Positions 26,359-35,707 of a stretch of DNA of 64,000 nt are shown here, in pieces; within the stretch, counting starts at the first letter, position 1, and every line of letters starts with the position of its first letter. Source of the DNA: Candidatus Poribacteria bacterium (lineage in GTDB: Bacteria; Poribacteria; WGA-4E; WGA-3G); contig JAPPCZ010000081.1 in the NCBI GenBank assembly GCA_028824685.1, positions 1 through 64,000 of the forward strand, written 5' to 3'. The position numbers and the translations under genes are program-made. The notes under the pieces were generated by a model. It made no database searches. It was not told the DNA's origin and saw only the letters and a list, made by a program, of their open reading frames with translations.

Positions 26359-26384
26359 TTACGACCAGGAGATCGCTCCTACAG
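26359..26384 (+). repeat. R1 half-palindrome
   Basis: TACGACCAGGAGATCGCTCC followed by TACAG; a right-half copy of the R1 palindrome, 80 bp after the transposase remnant. Confidence 0.6.
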
Positions 26385-26564
26385 AAAGAGATATTTGACA
26401 GAAGATTGAAACTACTATATGATTCTGCTTTATAGCATTTTGCAGTTGAAAAAATTGTTAATAGTATGTTACATTAATACTGTACTTGTAGAATAAAGAA
26501 AGTAGTAGATATTCTGAGATAGAAATTTCTCTCTTGTAAATTACTTTCATGATTAACACTTTGG

Positions 26565-27560
26565 ATGGTTTTTGCTGTTGATATGTCGTATTCAACCGAA
26601 ACAGATCAAGAGAAACATCGGGAATATTTGTTTGCGCTTGCTTCGGTTGAAGGCATTGGTGCGGTTCGCCTCAAACGTTTGTTAACACGGTTCGGTAGTG
26701 CTGACCGCATTTTTGATGCGGAGTTAGTTGAAATTGCACAGTTACCACACTTCAATCCAATCTTAGCATCACGGATACTTACTGTACGCAATAGATTTGC
26801 CGAATTGCGTCGAAAATTAGAGGCACTAAATAACCAAGGTATAGAAGTTATCTTTCCAAAAGATGCTGAATATCCTGCCCTTTTGAGATCTGTGCCGGAT
26901 GCGCCAACAGTCCTTTGCAGAATCGGTGAATTATCTGAGATGAACGAACAGTGTGTTGCAATTGTGGGAAGCAACCGTCCGACAGTTGACAGTATTAATG
27001 TAACGCTTGGACTTTCAATATGCTTAGTTGAAGCAGGTTTTACGATAGTGAGCGGACTTGCAAGTGGTATAGATACCAATGCACATTACGGCGCGTTAGG
27101 AGTAAATGGAACAACTATTGGTGTTGTATCAACGGATCTCTCGTCTATCTATCCATCTGAAAATCATGAACTTGCTATAAAAATATGTGAAACAGGTTAT
27201 GTTTTTTCAGAACACCCGTTTCCTGCTTCACCAACACCTGCTAATCTTGTTTTACGCAATCGGATTATTAGCGGGCTTTCTAAGGCTACAGTGGTAGTTG
27301 AAACCTCAAAAGAGGGAGGGGCAATGCACACTGCGCGATACGCGCAACTACAAGACCGCCCTGTTTTGGCATGTCAGTGGAATTCATATAATCAACATAA
27401 CGAAGGAACACGTCAACTGATTAGAAATGGTGCTTTGCCTTTTTTACCTGACCAACTTGATACAGTTGTTGATATACTAACACACCCCGACCATCTTCAA
27501 AACCACATTATCGGAAACTCAATTGAACAAATGACACTATTTGAACATCAGGAAAGCTAA
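26565..27560 (+). CDS. dprA: DNA processing protein DprA/Smf
   Basis: 331 residues. A SAM/HhH-like N-terminus (VEGIGAVRLKRLLTRFG) precedes the Rossmann fold: VAIVGSNRPT, TIVSGLASGIDTNAHYGAL, FPASPTPANLVLRNRIISGL and VVVETSKEGGAMHTARYA. DprA loads RecA on incoming single-stranded DNA during transformation. The C-terminal winged helix of longer DprA proteins is absent or reduced. ATG 26583 (MSYSTETDQ) is an alternative start; neither has a clear ribosome site. In place of IVGSRxA the motif is IVGSNRP, a small divergence. Confidence 0.88.
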   Translation: MVFAVDMSYSTETDQEKHREYLFALASVEGIGAVRLKRLLTRFGSADRIFDAELVEIAQLPHFNPILASRILTVRNRFAELRRKLEALNNQGIEVIFPKDAEYPALLRSVPDAPTVLCRIGELSEMNEQCVAIVGSNRPTVDSINVTLGLSICLVEAGFTIVSGLASGIDTNAHYGALGVNGTTIGVVSTDLSSIYPSENHELAIKICETGYVFSEHPFPASPTPANLVLRNRIISGLSKATVVVETSKEGGAMHTARYAQLQDRPVLACQWNSYNQHNEGTRQLIRNGALPFLPDQLDTVVDILTHPDHLQNHIIGNSIEQMTLFEHQES

Positions 27561-28065
27561 ATATCTCCAAATTTGCAAAATTTTAATGAATTATGTATCA
27601 TTTTTACTTGATATACATTTTAATTTATGTTAATCTATAGCAAATTTATTAAAAATTTTGATTTTCGCTTTACAAAAAAAGCATAATTTTGTATAATAAT
27701 AAGCGAAAATCGATTTTTACCTTTACAGATTTTGCAAATTTTGCTAAACTTGAAGGTACAGAATTTGGGTGTTGACTTTCGGAACTGAAGATAACCTATC
27801 CAAATGGTATTTAGTTAAAAGGTGAAGGTTCCACAGAAAGTTCAATTCTCAAAGCGTCGCCTATCCTCTGACTTCACGGAGGAAGGCAAACGAAATAGTC
27901 TGAAGATTACTTGACTAAACATGGGCATGATGGCAGGTTCCGGCACTATCGTAGAAATTAACATATAACGACACGGAAATGTCATCTATATATGAAGTTT
28001 TTAATCTGTGCCCGATTTTCGGGTACCTTACATTCTGATAACCTTAATTAAGGAGTTACCTACTC
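27561..28065 (+). other. Long leader of the SbsA-like lipoprotein gene, possibly structured RNA
   Basis: About 500 bp without a gene. The first 200 bp are very AT-rich. From ~27820 the composition changes and a stable stem appears: GCCT-A-TCCTC (27859-27868) with GAGGA-AGGC (27879-27887). A conserved-looking CAAAGCGTCGCC precedes it and GGCAAACGAAATAG follows; GATGGCAGGTTCCGGCAC lies at 27929-27946. A second stem (GTGCCCG / CGGGTAC) is at ~28008-28026. CAAAGC and GGCAAAC recall pieces of the GEMM c-di-GMP riboswitch but in the wrong order, so no family is claimed. Confidence 0.4.
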
Positions 28066-28713
28066 ATGAAACTTTTTTTTAGAACCTTGGCAATAATCAT
28101 GGCAGCCTTGTTTGCCGTATACATGGTTGGTTGTGGTGATGGTGATGATGAACCTGAACCTGAAGCTGCAGCGTTTGTTAGTGCTACGCCCGCAAGTGGT
28201 GGCGATCTCGCAGCGAACGGCAGTATCAGTGTCTCATTTGACAACAACCCAGGTGATGTAACAGTCAGTGCTGGTACAGTCGCTGGATCTGGTAAGTCCC
28301 GTAACATCACCGGTCCTTTCACTCCTGGTGCACTTGCACTAAACATTACGTGGACAAACGGTGATGGCAGCCACACACTTAACTACACCGTTGTCGCAGC
28401 TGATGAAGCCGCGCCGGAAGTCACTGGCAGCAATCCTAAAGATGGTGCTGAAGGCGTTGATCCCGCGAAGGTGTTTGAAGATGGTATAGAAGTTACCTTC
28501 AACGAACCCGTCACCGGCGATCTTATGCTGATGGACGGCGATGATGATGTTGGTTGGACATCCAAGGCGGATGGCAACAAAATCATGCTTTCAGGGAATG
28601 CCGGTCAAGAACTCAGCAACGAAACCGAGTACGAAATTGCAGGTACGGTCAAAGACGGTGCTGGGAACGAAGCCGAAATTAGCCTCACTTTTGTTACTAA
28701 AGCTAAAGAGTAA
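28066..28713 (+). CDS. Lipoprotein with SbsA/Ig-like domains
   Basis: 215 residues. The signal peptide ends in a lipobox, YMVGCG, with Cys23 as the lipidated residue, followed by an acidic GDGDDEPEPE spacer. Residues ~35-110 form one Ig-like repeat and ~115-212 an SbsA Ig-like domain (GSNPKDGAEGVDP, IEVTFNEPVTGDL, YEIAGTVKDGAGN). It should be anchored to a membrane and exposed outside the cytoplasm. AAGGAGTTACCTACTC precedes ATG. It has its own terminator and a long leader. Confidence 0.85.
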   Translation: MKLFFRTLAIIMAALFAVYMVGCGDGDDEPEPEAAAFVSATPASGGDLAANGSISVSFDNNPGDVTVSAGTVAGSGKSRNITGPFTPGALALNITWTNGDGSHTLNYTVVAADEAAPEVTGSNPKDGAEGVDPAKVFEDGIEVTFNEPVTGDLMLMDGDDDVGWTSKADGNKIMLSGNAGQELSNETEYEIAGTVKDGAGNEAEISLTFVTKAKE

Positions 28714-28731
28714 ATTTTCGACTATTTCGCT

Positions 28732-28768
28732 AAAAAGGACAGCGTATCTTAGATACGCTGTCCTTTTT
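28732..28768. terminator. Strong bidirectional intrinsic terminator
   Basis: AAAAAGGACAGCGTATCT (28732-28749) and AGATACGCTGTCCTTTTT (28751-28768) are perfectly complementary, with an A run on the left and a T run on the right. It starts 18 bp after the lipoprotein stop. Confidence 0.9.
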
Positions 28769-28947
28769 TATGGATGCAAGCTGTGAAGTTGAATAACAAA
28801 ATGGGTATGTAAAGTCTTTGTCAAGTCAACACACACCAGTTATAGGCACGGACTCCTGTCCATCTTACAGTAGAAAAACACAACGTCCCCTTTGCAGATT
28901 GAACCAATGTGACAAAATATTAACACACCCTTACAAATTCACTTTTT

Positions 28948-28977
28948 TTAACACAAATTATTAATATATGCTATAAT
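28948..28977 (+). promoter_or_regulatory. Promoter for the ECF sigma factor operon
   Basis: TTAACA (28948-28953), 18-bp spacer, TATAAT (28972-28977). It resembles a housekeeping promoter rather than an ECF one, so autoregulation is not evident. Confidence 0.55.
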
Positions 28978-29047
28978 GTTTGGAGAAAATTGAACGGTTT
29001 TTGAAATAGCGTTGTCTAATACAATAGAAGCCGAAGGAGATTTTTTC

Positions 29048-29635
29048 GTGGAAAGGACTGAAGCCTTACTCATTGACCATCTTCGTGAAGGAGATGAAAC
29101 AGCATTAGCACCGTTGGTTGAAAAATATAAACGAATGGTGCACCGTCTCGCGATGCAAATCACCAAAAATCACGAGGATGCCAACGATGTAATGCAGGAA
29201 ACCTTTATAAAGGTATATCAGTCAATTCATACCTTTCGGCAGGAGGCAGCTTTTGAAACATGGGTTTATAAAATAGCTGTCAATGAGGCACTCAACTTCG
29301 TCAAACGGCGTAAACGGCGTCGTGAATCTCCGCTTGTTACTACAGATGAATCCGAATTTCATCCAGATGCGCGACAAAAAGCGGAGATGACAAGTGATCC
29401 ACAAATTCAAGCGGAGAAAACTGAACTACGGTATTGGGTAACAAAGGCGGTCAACAGTCTCTCACTTAAACATCGGATTGTAGTCATTCTTCATGAATTA
29501 GAAGGGTTAACACATCCCGAGATAGCGTCAATATTAAATTGTTCCGAGGGAACAGTCCGATCACGTTTACACTATGCCCGAAAACATCTCAGAACGTTGT
29601 TAAAACCGTACGTTGATGCAAACTCCGATTTTTAA
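29048..29635 (+). CDS. ECF-type RNA polymerase sigma factor
   Basis: 195 residues from GTG 29048, chosen because GAAGGAGA lies 7 nt upstream; a TTG at 29012 is less likely. Region 2: LVEKYKRMVHRLAMQITKNH, DANDVMQETFIKVYQSIHTF, FETWVYKIAVNEALNFVKRR. Region 4: LSLKHRIVVILHELEGLTHP, EIASILNCSEGTVRSRLHYA. This is the SigW/RpoE-like ECF layout. An anti-sigma gene follows after 102 bp, making a normal ECF pair that probably answers an envelope signal. Confidence 0.93.
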   Translation: MERTEALLIDHLREGDETALAPLVEKYKRMVHRLAMQITKNHEDANDVMQETFIKVYQSIHTFRQEAAFETWVYKIAVNEALNFVKRRKRRRESPLVTTDESEFHPDARQKAEMTSDPQIQAEKTELRYWVTKAVNSLSLKHRIVVILHELEGLTHPEIASILNCSEGTVRSRLHYARKHLRTLLKPYVDANSDF

Positions 29636-29737
29636 CAAGTTTTCCCACTATTGTCGGTAAAATTGAATAATTGTTTAAAAATTCTTGTGGGAGCGGTTTC
29701 CAATAAGTGTAACAAAACAAGGAAACCGGCAAAAGTT

Positions 29738-30676
29738 ATGAAACTGAAATGTAATGCTATACAACGTTTTATATCAGATTACATAGATGATACGCTTTCA
29801 GCGCGCGACACTGCAAAGGTTGAGGCACATCTCCAGTGCTGTTTAGTATGTCAACATGAAGTCAATGTTCTCAAAAAGACGCGTGATCTTGTTGTTGGTT
29901 TTTATGTTGAACCCGAGACACCTGATAGTTATTTTCACCAATTTGAGGTAGAATTGCACCGTTGTATTGAAAATAAGGGACCCATCCCGCTAAACCAACG
30001 GCTAAAGACTTCGTTGTTGCAGTTTACTTGGTCTTTGCTAACGCAACTTCGTCAAAGTTTTGGGCGATATAGTTTCATCAGGATGAATGCGTTACCATTA
30101 GGTGTGCTTTTGGTGTTAATAACTACAGGATTTGTGGTAACGCATCTACTGAAACAGGAAGTTTCACCACCACCTAAGGTATATCTACAACAAGCAGGTG
30201 AAACGGATCTATCCAACGAATCAGCTGCTGTCAACGCAAAATCAAAGTTGCGACAAGACATTTACAATGATCGTAAAACCAAACGGAAGGCACCTGGAGA
30301 AGTTAGTTCACCAACTCCCGCAGCAAATTCAGAGAAAATAGGCTATTGGAAATTGACAGAGCCATTAACTACTGAAACCGAAGGGCATATTATTGTTATG
30401 CATCTCAGTAATGATCGTTCTGTTCCGAGTGATGCTGCGGATTCTGAACTTATTGTTTATGCACAACCTGACGTTTTAAGCAGGAAATCACCTCTACAAG
30501 AGGATAATTATGCCTCGCTTCCGTTGGAACTTCAAGTTGCCCCCTTTTCAGAGAAATACCAGCGAAAGCACCGTAGGTTATCCCGGTATGTTGACAAATT
30601 AATGAACGTGTCTTCAGAAAACGTATCTTCAGAAGTACTTAATATGCCAGAACTCTACGACTTAAGTAAATTGTAA
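29738..30676 (+). CDS. Anti-sigma factor with zinc-finger (ZAS) domain, single-pass membrane
   Basis: 312 residues from ATG 29738 (the frame is open back to 29651, but that part looks repeat-like: GTGGGAGCGGTTTCC). The ZAS/zf-HC2 motif is CNAIQRFISDYIDDTLSARD then HLQCCLVC (H-x3-C-x2-C). A single TM (LPLGVLLVLITTGFVVTHLL) at ~115-134 leads to an external domain of ~180 residues with Lys-rich linker. It should bind and inhibit the sigma factor encoded just upstream. Confidence 0.88.
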   Translation: MKLKCNAIQRFISDYIDDTLSARDTAKVEAHLQCCLVCQHEVNVLKKTRDLVVGFYVEPETPDSYFHQFEVELHRCIENKGPIPLNQRLKTSLLQFTWSLLTQLRQSFGRYSFIRMNALPLGVLLVLITTGFVVTHLLKQEVSPPPKVYLQQAGETDLSNESAAVNAKSKLRQDIYNDRKTKRKAPGEVSSPTPAANSEKIGYWKLTEPLTTETEGHIIVMHLSNDRSVPSDAADSELIVYAQPDVLSRKSPLQEDNYASLPLELQVAPFSEKYQRKHRRLSRYVDKLMNVSSENVSSEVLNMPELYDLSKL

Positions 30677-30719
30677 CTACTTTCAAATCAAACGAAGTGT
30701 TTTGATACTTCATAATATA

Positions 30720-30740
30720 GTCTTGATGTGCTATCAAGAC
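30720..30740 (+). other. Hairpin between anti-sigma and TPR genes
   Basis: GTCTTGAT and ATCAAGAC form a perfect 8-bp stem with a 5-nt loop. No T run follows, so it may be a processing or partial-termination site. Confidence 0.4.
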
Positions 30741-30856
30741 AGATTTACAAAAGACAGGGCGGTTATTGTATTCCGTCCATATTTTGAAAAATCAATGGGT
30801 GGAAGATTTTCTTTATTCCCCCAACTTTTCTTTATCTATATCCAAAGGAGAATGTA

Positions 30857-33800
30857 ATGAATCCAAGAATTTTGGGCATTATTGGCGGTCTCGCCCTTAT
30901 CGTTGCTCTACTCTCGCCTTTTATGATGGGAAGTTCAAAAAAGGTGGAGCAACTCTACTTATCTGCTAAAGGACTATATGAACAAGCGGATTATGAAGGG
31001 GCGATAGCCAAGTATACTGAGGCACTTGAAGAGTCGAAAAAACGCGGTGTGAAAACCGAAGTGATTGACAAAGATTTTACGACGCTTGCTAATTTTCAAA
31101 TTGCTGTTTCTTATTCTCGACTTGCTGAGCAGACAGGTGATGTTAACCACTATGATACAGCGCTTGAGTATATTGAAAAAGTGGCTCCTAACGCTACTAT
31201 GGCTAAACATCAAGAAGGGTTAACATACCTCTGGGGACATATTCTATATAGAACAGAACAATATGAACTTGCTGAAGCAAAGTTCACACAATTGATTGAT
31301 AATTTCCCTAACAGTCTACAAGTAGAGAACGCGTGGTACGCAATCGGTCAATTGAATTATAAGTTAGGAAATTATGAGAGCTCTCGGACCGCTTTTAACA
31401 ATATTCTTGTCGGTTTTCCTAACTCTGAATTCAAGGATGACGCGCAGCTTCTCATCGCTCAATCGTTCCTTGACGAAAGCAATTACGAACAAGCTTACCC
31501 GGAATTTGATAAATTTGCAACTGATGAGTTTAAGAATTTTCCAGAACTGCATGCCGAAGCGATGTATAAAGCCGCTTTCTGTTTGAATCAACTTAATAGA
31601 GATGATGAAGCGATTAGTCGTTATACAAACTTCATTACACAATTTCCGGAACATCAACTTGTTACGGCGGCATACTTCGACCAAGGTCATATTTATGCTA
31701 AACAGAAAGACTATGACAATGCACGCGTTAACTTTGAGTTAGCACTCCAAAATACAGCAGACCGTGGACTCCAATCCGAAATTCAGTCTGCCATTGGGCA
31801 AACATACTTTGATCAAGCTGACTATGAAAACGCAATTGTATCTTACACAAAACTGTTAGACGAATATCCAGAGAGTGCATTCATCGGTGATGCAAAACTC
31901 GGTATAGCCGATAGTCAGTTCCGATTGGATCGTTGGAGTGATGCTATCACTTCATATCAATCGGTTATTGAACATGAAAAAAGTGAAATGCAATCCGAAG
32001 AAGCCGCTGAACTCAGTTTAACACCTTATTGCTCTTTACAAGTTGGTGAAGCATATTACAAACTTGGAACTAATCAACGCGATGCTGGTGAGACGCAGGA
32101 AGGGGCAGCAACGCTTGAACTCGCGTTAGAATGGTACCTGAAAACCGTTGACGATTTCCCAGAAAACCCTGTTGTGCCGCATGCACTATATGGTGCAATC
32201 TGGACATTGAATGACTTGGAACGCAAGGAAGAATTGGAGAAAATTGCTAGCGAGTTTATTGAAAAAAATCGTAACGATAACGAATTTGATATCCTTGCTG
32301 CAGAGGTACAACTCCGCTTTGCTGACATTAAACGCACCGAATTTAAGCAATACGTTGAAGCCGCAGAAGAATACGCTAAATTGTGGGAATACCGTCCACT
32401 TCCAAAATTCCATCTTATCAAGTTAATGGGCAAATTCTTTGAAGGTCGTTCCTATTATGAAGCCGCGAAACCTGAAGGTTATCAAGAAGGTGATACTACC
32501 ACAAATTTCAATGCGGAATATCTCCAAAAATCTGTTGAGGCATACCAAGGCGCTATCAACATGTTTTCTGATGAATCTTTTCGTCCTGGCATTGAAGAAG
32601 GGCGTTACCAAGACTTCTCAGAACGTATTGCACAGGTTGAAGCATGTCTCATGAACGAAGCTCTCTCACACGAGATGCTGGGGGCATGGGATACAGCGCG
32701 ACAACGCTACGCTATGATTCCTGAAGCCAGTAACTACTATGAACGTGCACTTTTGCTCACCGCAAACAGTTATGTGAGGCAGGGGGACAAACCCCAAGCT
32801 ATCACTTATTACAATTCAATAATGTCAAAACTTGAAGATAAAAACAATCTTTCATTGGCAGAAATTAAGCTTGCAGATCTGCTGCGTGCTGAAGAACGGT
32901 TTGAAGAAGCGGCTGCCGAATACCAAGATGTTGTTGATGGTAACCCAACAGGTGAATATGCAGATGATGCATTGTACTTTGTCGGTCTTTGCTACTATCA
33001 TGCTTCATCGGAGAAACCTGAGCTTATTGAAAAAGCTGCAGAGGCTTTCAATAAGGTTGTTGCGGAATACGCGGATAGTCCAAACGCCATTGAAGCCTAT
33101 TATGGCTTGGCACTTGTTTACCAAGATGCTGCCCAAAAACATGGTGATACAACGAAGTGGTCACTTATTGTTCAGACAGCAGACGCAGCAACCGAAAAGT
33201 TCGCTGACAGTAGTGAAGAGTTGGTTCTCCAAACACTCGGACAAATTGATCTTATCAAAGCAACTGCCCTTGAAAACATAAACGCTGATGATATTGAAGG
33301 TCTTGTCGCGAGTCTACAGCAAGTTGTTAATAACTCTGGAGCACGCGAAGATGCTCGCATCCGATCACAACTTAAGATTGGGCATACTTACTACAGTAAA
33401 GAACGTTTTGAAGAAGCTCTCGCTGCGTATAAATTATTCGTCGAAAAATTCCCAAATAGCGAAATTGCACCAACTGCACAATTTCAATCTGCTGTCTGTT
33501 ATTACCAGATAGCTCAGAAAGCTGAAGATGCTGATGCAGCACAACTCGCGTATACCAATGCTGCCAGTGAAGCAGAAAAAGTTCTCGGAATGACGGATAA
33601 CGTTGATAACCTCATTAGCGCAAATTATACGCTCGGTTTATCAAAGTTTGGGTTAAAGGATACGCAAGGTGCAATTGATGCCTTCAAGCAGGTCACTTCC
33701 TTTGAAGGTCAAACCGAGGACGAAAATCGCAAGAATCTGATCTCTCAAGCGCACTCGCGACTTGCTGAATTATTCAATAACGTTGGTAATTATAAGGACG

Positions 33801-35569
33801 CTGTGAAAGAGTATCAGTACATTATTGCTAATAGCGAAGATGCTGATTTACGAGGACGTTCCTATTTTGCAATGGCTTATGCACAAGACGAACATCTTAA
33901 GATGTATGATGATGCATTGACAAACTATCAGAACGCTATTCAGTTAGCCGATAATCTGGTGAAGGCACAGTCCTATTATAGGATGGGTTTGATTTATCAA
34001 GAAAAACTCAACAAACTTGATAAAGCATTGGAAGTTTTCCAAAACTTGATTGCCAACTATAGTACGGAACAGAATACCGGTGTTGCTTCTATGGTTGCTG
34101 ATGCTGGTCTCCGCCGTTCTGAACTGTTTGTGAAATTGGATCGCTTAGACGAGGCTATCGCTGATTCAATAAGTTCAGTAGAAGCACTTAAGACAAGTCC
34201 GACTGCAACTGTTGCGCAAAAAGTTGCTGCGCTATATACCCTCGGATTTCTCTATTCAGATAAAGCGCGCACCCACTATCCTGAGGATCTACCCCAAGGA
34301 TTTGATCTTAAGCCCTATATTGACACGAGTGGGTTAGCCGCTTCTTCTTTCTTTGAAGTTAGCAAACTTGCTTCGCCTATAGAGAAGGCGGATAAACAAT
34401 CGGTCATTCCGTATGTACAAAATTCGCTTTTCCAAGCCGGCCAGATATACTATTCGCTTGGTGCCGGATTTAAGCGGCGCGCAGAGTTGTTACTCGCCAT
34501 TGATCCGCTTACAGAGTTTGTTAAATATGCGGATGCAGGTATATTCCCTGCCTCAAAGGATCTATCAGGGGACGTGGAGACTTCATTAACTTATTTAGCC
34601 TCTGCTAACTTTGACTTGGGACGGATGCAAGTTGGATTAGACGAAGAGATGTCTCCGCAAGCTGTTGCTTATTTTGACGCTTCTGTTAAGGTTTTCAATG
34701 ATCTTGTCAAACGCTATCCAAATGCCAAAGATGCTGCACTCTGGCAGTATCAAGCTGGCGAAGCTTACTATACAACAGAGCAGTTTGAAAAAGCTATTGT
34801 TGAATATGATAAGGTCAGATGGGTTAACAAGACGCATGAAAAAGCTCCTGAATCCTTATACGCTATCGCTACTTGTTATCAATTTCTCTCTGAAACAGCG
34901 AAAGACGCAGGTAATACAGATGCTGAAAAAGCATTTCTTGACAAACTATTCGAAACAAACGAGATACTTGTCAAGGAATATAACAATAGCAAGTTCGCTG
35001 GTGAGGCGTTCATCAACATTGGCAATAAGCACTATAACGCCGCTTTGGATCCAGAACTTGAGGCAACTGAGCAAATTGAACTTTTCCGACAGGCGATTGA
35101 AAACTACAGGCGCGCGCTCGCAGCGCCCGGTCTCAGTGCAGAGTCCAAAAACACTGCAGAGGGTTTCCTTAATGAGACCGAGAGTTTTCTCGCGCTTAAT
35201 GAATATAAGTATGCTAACGCATCACTTGGTAAGGCTCAAAGAGCATCCAAAAAGTCTGACATTGAAGATGCAATTGATCTCTTCAAAGCGATCACAAAAG
35301 TTTATTCAGAAACCAAATATGCTGATCTTTCTTACGGTAAGTTAGGGGAAGCATATACAATGCTCGCGAATAAAGAGGAAAACTATTTTCCGTATGCATT
35401 GTATTATTTCCAATTCTTGCCTAAGAAGTATGCAACTGATAGCCCAACTGACACCCAGGTTGAGGATGCAATTAACTACTGTATTCTTAAGTCTAATGAG
35501 ATTCAAGCTTACATGAAGTCTAAGAATATTGAGCCACTTCAGGGAGAACCTGAAGATGGTAACGAATAA
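30857..35569 (+). CDS. Very large TPR-repeat protein with N-terminal membrane anchor
   Basis: 1570 residues. One N-terminal hydrophobic segment (ILGIIGGLALIVALLSPFMM) is a signal anchor. The rest is TPR solenoid almost end to end: repeated units of ~34-38 residues such as QADYEGAIAKYTEAL, LAEAKFTQLIDNFPNS, YESSRTAFNNILVGFPNSEF and FEKAIVEYDKVRWVN, often with the FPNS/YPNS turn of BamD/YbgF-type TPRs. It is probably a periplasmic or cytosolic scaffold. AAAGGAGAATGTA precedes ATG 30857. It follows the sigma/anti-sigma pair and could be its target, but no direct evidence is seen. Confidence 0.85.
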   Translation: MNPRILGIIGGLALIVALLSPFMMGSSKKVEQLYLSAKGLYEQADYEGAIAKYTEALEESKKRGVKTEVIDKDFTTLANFQIAVSYSRLAEQTGDVNHYDTALEYIEKVAPNATMAKHQEGLTYLWGHILYRTEQYELAEAKFTQLIDNFPNSLQVENAWYAIGQLNYKLGNYESSRTAFNNILVGFPNSEFKDDAQLLIAQSFLDESNYEQAYPEFDKFATDEFKNFPELHAEAMYKAAFCLNQLNRDDEAISRYTNFITQFPEHQLVTAAYFDQGHIYAKQKDYDNARVNFELALQNTADRGLQSEIQSAIGQTYFDQADYENAIVSYTKLLDEYPESAFIGDAKLGIADSQFRLDRWSDAITSYQSVIEHEKSEMQSEEAAELSLTPYCSLQVGEAYYKLGTNQRDAGETQEGAATLELALEWYLKTVDDFPENPVVPHALYGAIWTLNDLERKEELEKIASEFIEKNRNDNEFDILAAEVQLRFADIKRTEFKQYVEAAEEYAKLWEYRPLPKFHLIKLMGKFFEGRSYYEAAKPEGYQEGDTTTNFNAEYLQKSVEAYQGAINMFSDESFRPGIEEGRYQDFSERIAQVEACLMNEALSHEMLGAWDTARQRYAMIPEASNYYERALLLTANSYVRQGDKPQAITYYNSIMSKLEDKNNLSLAEIKLADLLRAEERFEEAAAEYQDVVDGNPTGEYADDALYFVGLCYYHASSEKPELIEKAAEAFNKVVAEYADSPNAIEAYYGLALVYQDAAQKHGDTTKWSLIVQTADAATEKFADSSEELVLQTLGQIDLIKATALENINADDIEGLVASLQQVVNNSGAREDARIRSQLKIGHTYYSKERFEEALAAYKLFVEKFPNSEIAPTAQFQSAVCYYQIAQKAEDADAAQLAYTNAASEAEKVLGMTDNVDNLISANYTLGLSKFGLKDTQGAIDAFKQVTSFEGQTEDENRKNLISQAHSRLAELFNNVGNYKDAVKEYQYIIANSEDADLRGRSYFAMAYAQDEHLKMYDDALTNYQNAIQLADNLVKAQSYYRMGLIYQEKLNKLDKALEVFQNLIANYSTEQNTGVASMVADAGLRRSELFVKLDRLDEAIADSISSVEALKTSPTATVAQKVAALYTLGFLYSDKARTHYPEDLPQGFDLKPYIDTSGLAASSFFEVSKLASPIEKADKQSVIPYVQNSLFQAGQIYYSLGAGFKRRAELLLAIDPLTEFVKYADAGIFPASKDLSGDVETSLTYLASANFDLGRMQVGLDEEMSPQAVAYFDASVKVFNDLVKRYPNAKDAALWQYQAGEAYYTTEQFEKAIVEYDKVRWVNKTHEKAPESLYAIATCYQFLSETAKDAGNTDAEKAFLDKLFETNEILVKEYNNSKFAGEAFINIGNKHYNAALDPELEATEQIELFRQAIENYRRALAAPGLSAESKNTAEGFLNETESFLALNEYKYANASLGKAQRASKKSDIEDAIDLFKAITKVYSETKYADLSYGKLGEAYTMLANKEENYFPYALYYFQFLPKKYATDSPTDTQVEDAINYCILKSNEIQAYMKSKNIEPLQGEPEDGNE

Positions 35570-35594
35570 CTTGGGTTAACGAACACTGTATTCG

Positions 35595-35621
35595 TAGGGA
35601 CAGGTCTTATACCTGTCCCTA
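35595..35621 (+). terminator. Intrinsic terminator of the TPR gene
   Basis: TAGGGACAGGT and ACCTGTCCCTA form an 11-bp stem with loop CTTAT, followed by TCCTATTTTAT. It lies 26 bp past the stop codon. Confidence 0.7.
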
Positions 35622-35707
35622 TCCTATTTTATACGTGGGGCAATTATGTGTTCACAAACAATATCGCTTTACGTAAAATACTTACCTTATCTTTAAAACC
35701 GAATTAA

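Noticed and set aside
26565..27560. DprA as part of a defence island
   Set aside because: It is an ordinary-looking DprA next to a transposase relic; no defence genes accompany it.
27840..27950. GEMM-I c-di-GMP riboswitch
   Set aside because: CAAAGC and GGCAAAC tokens are present but in the wrong order relative to the known consensus, and the tetraloop-receptor pattern is not found. Kept only as an unassigned leader.
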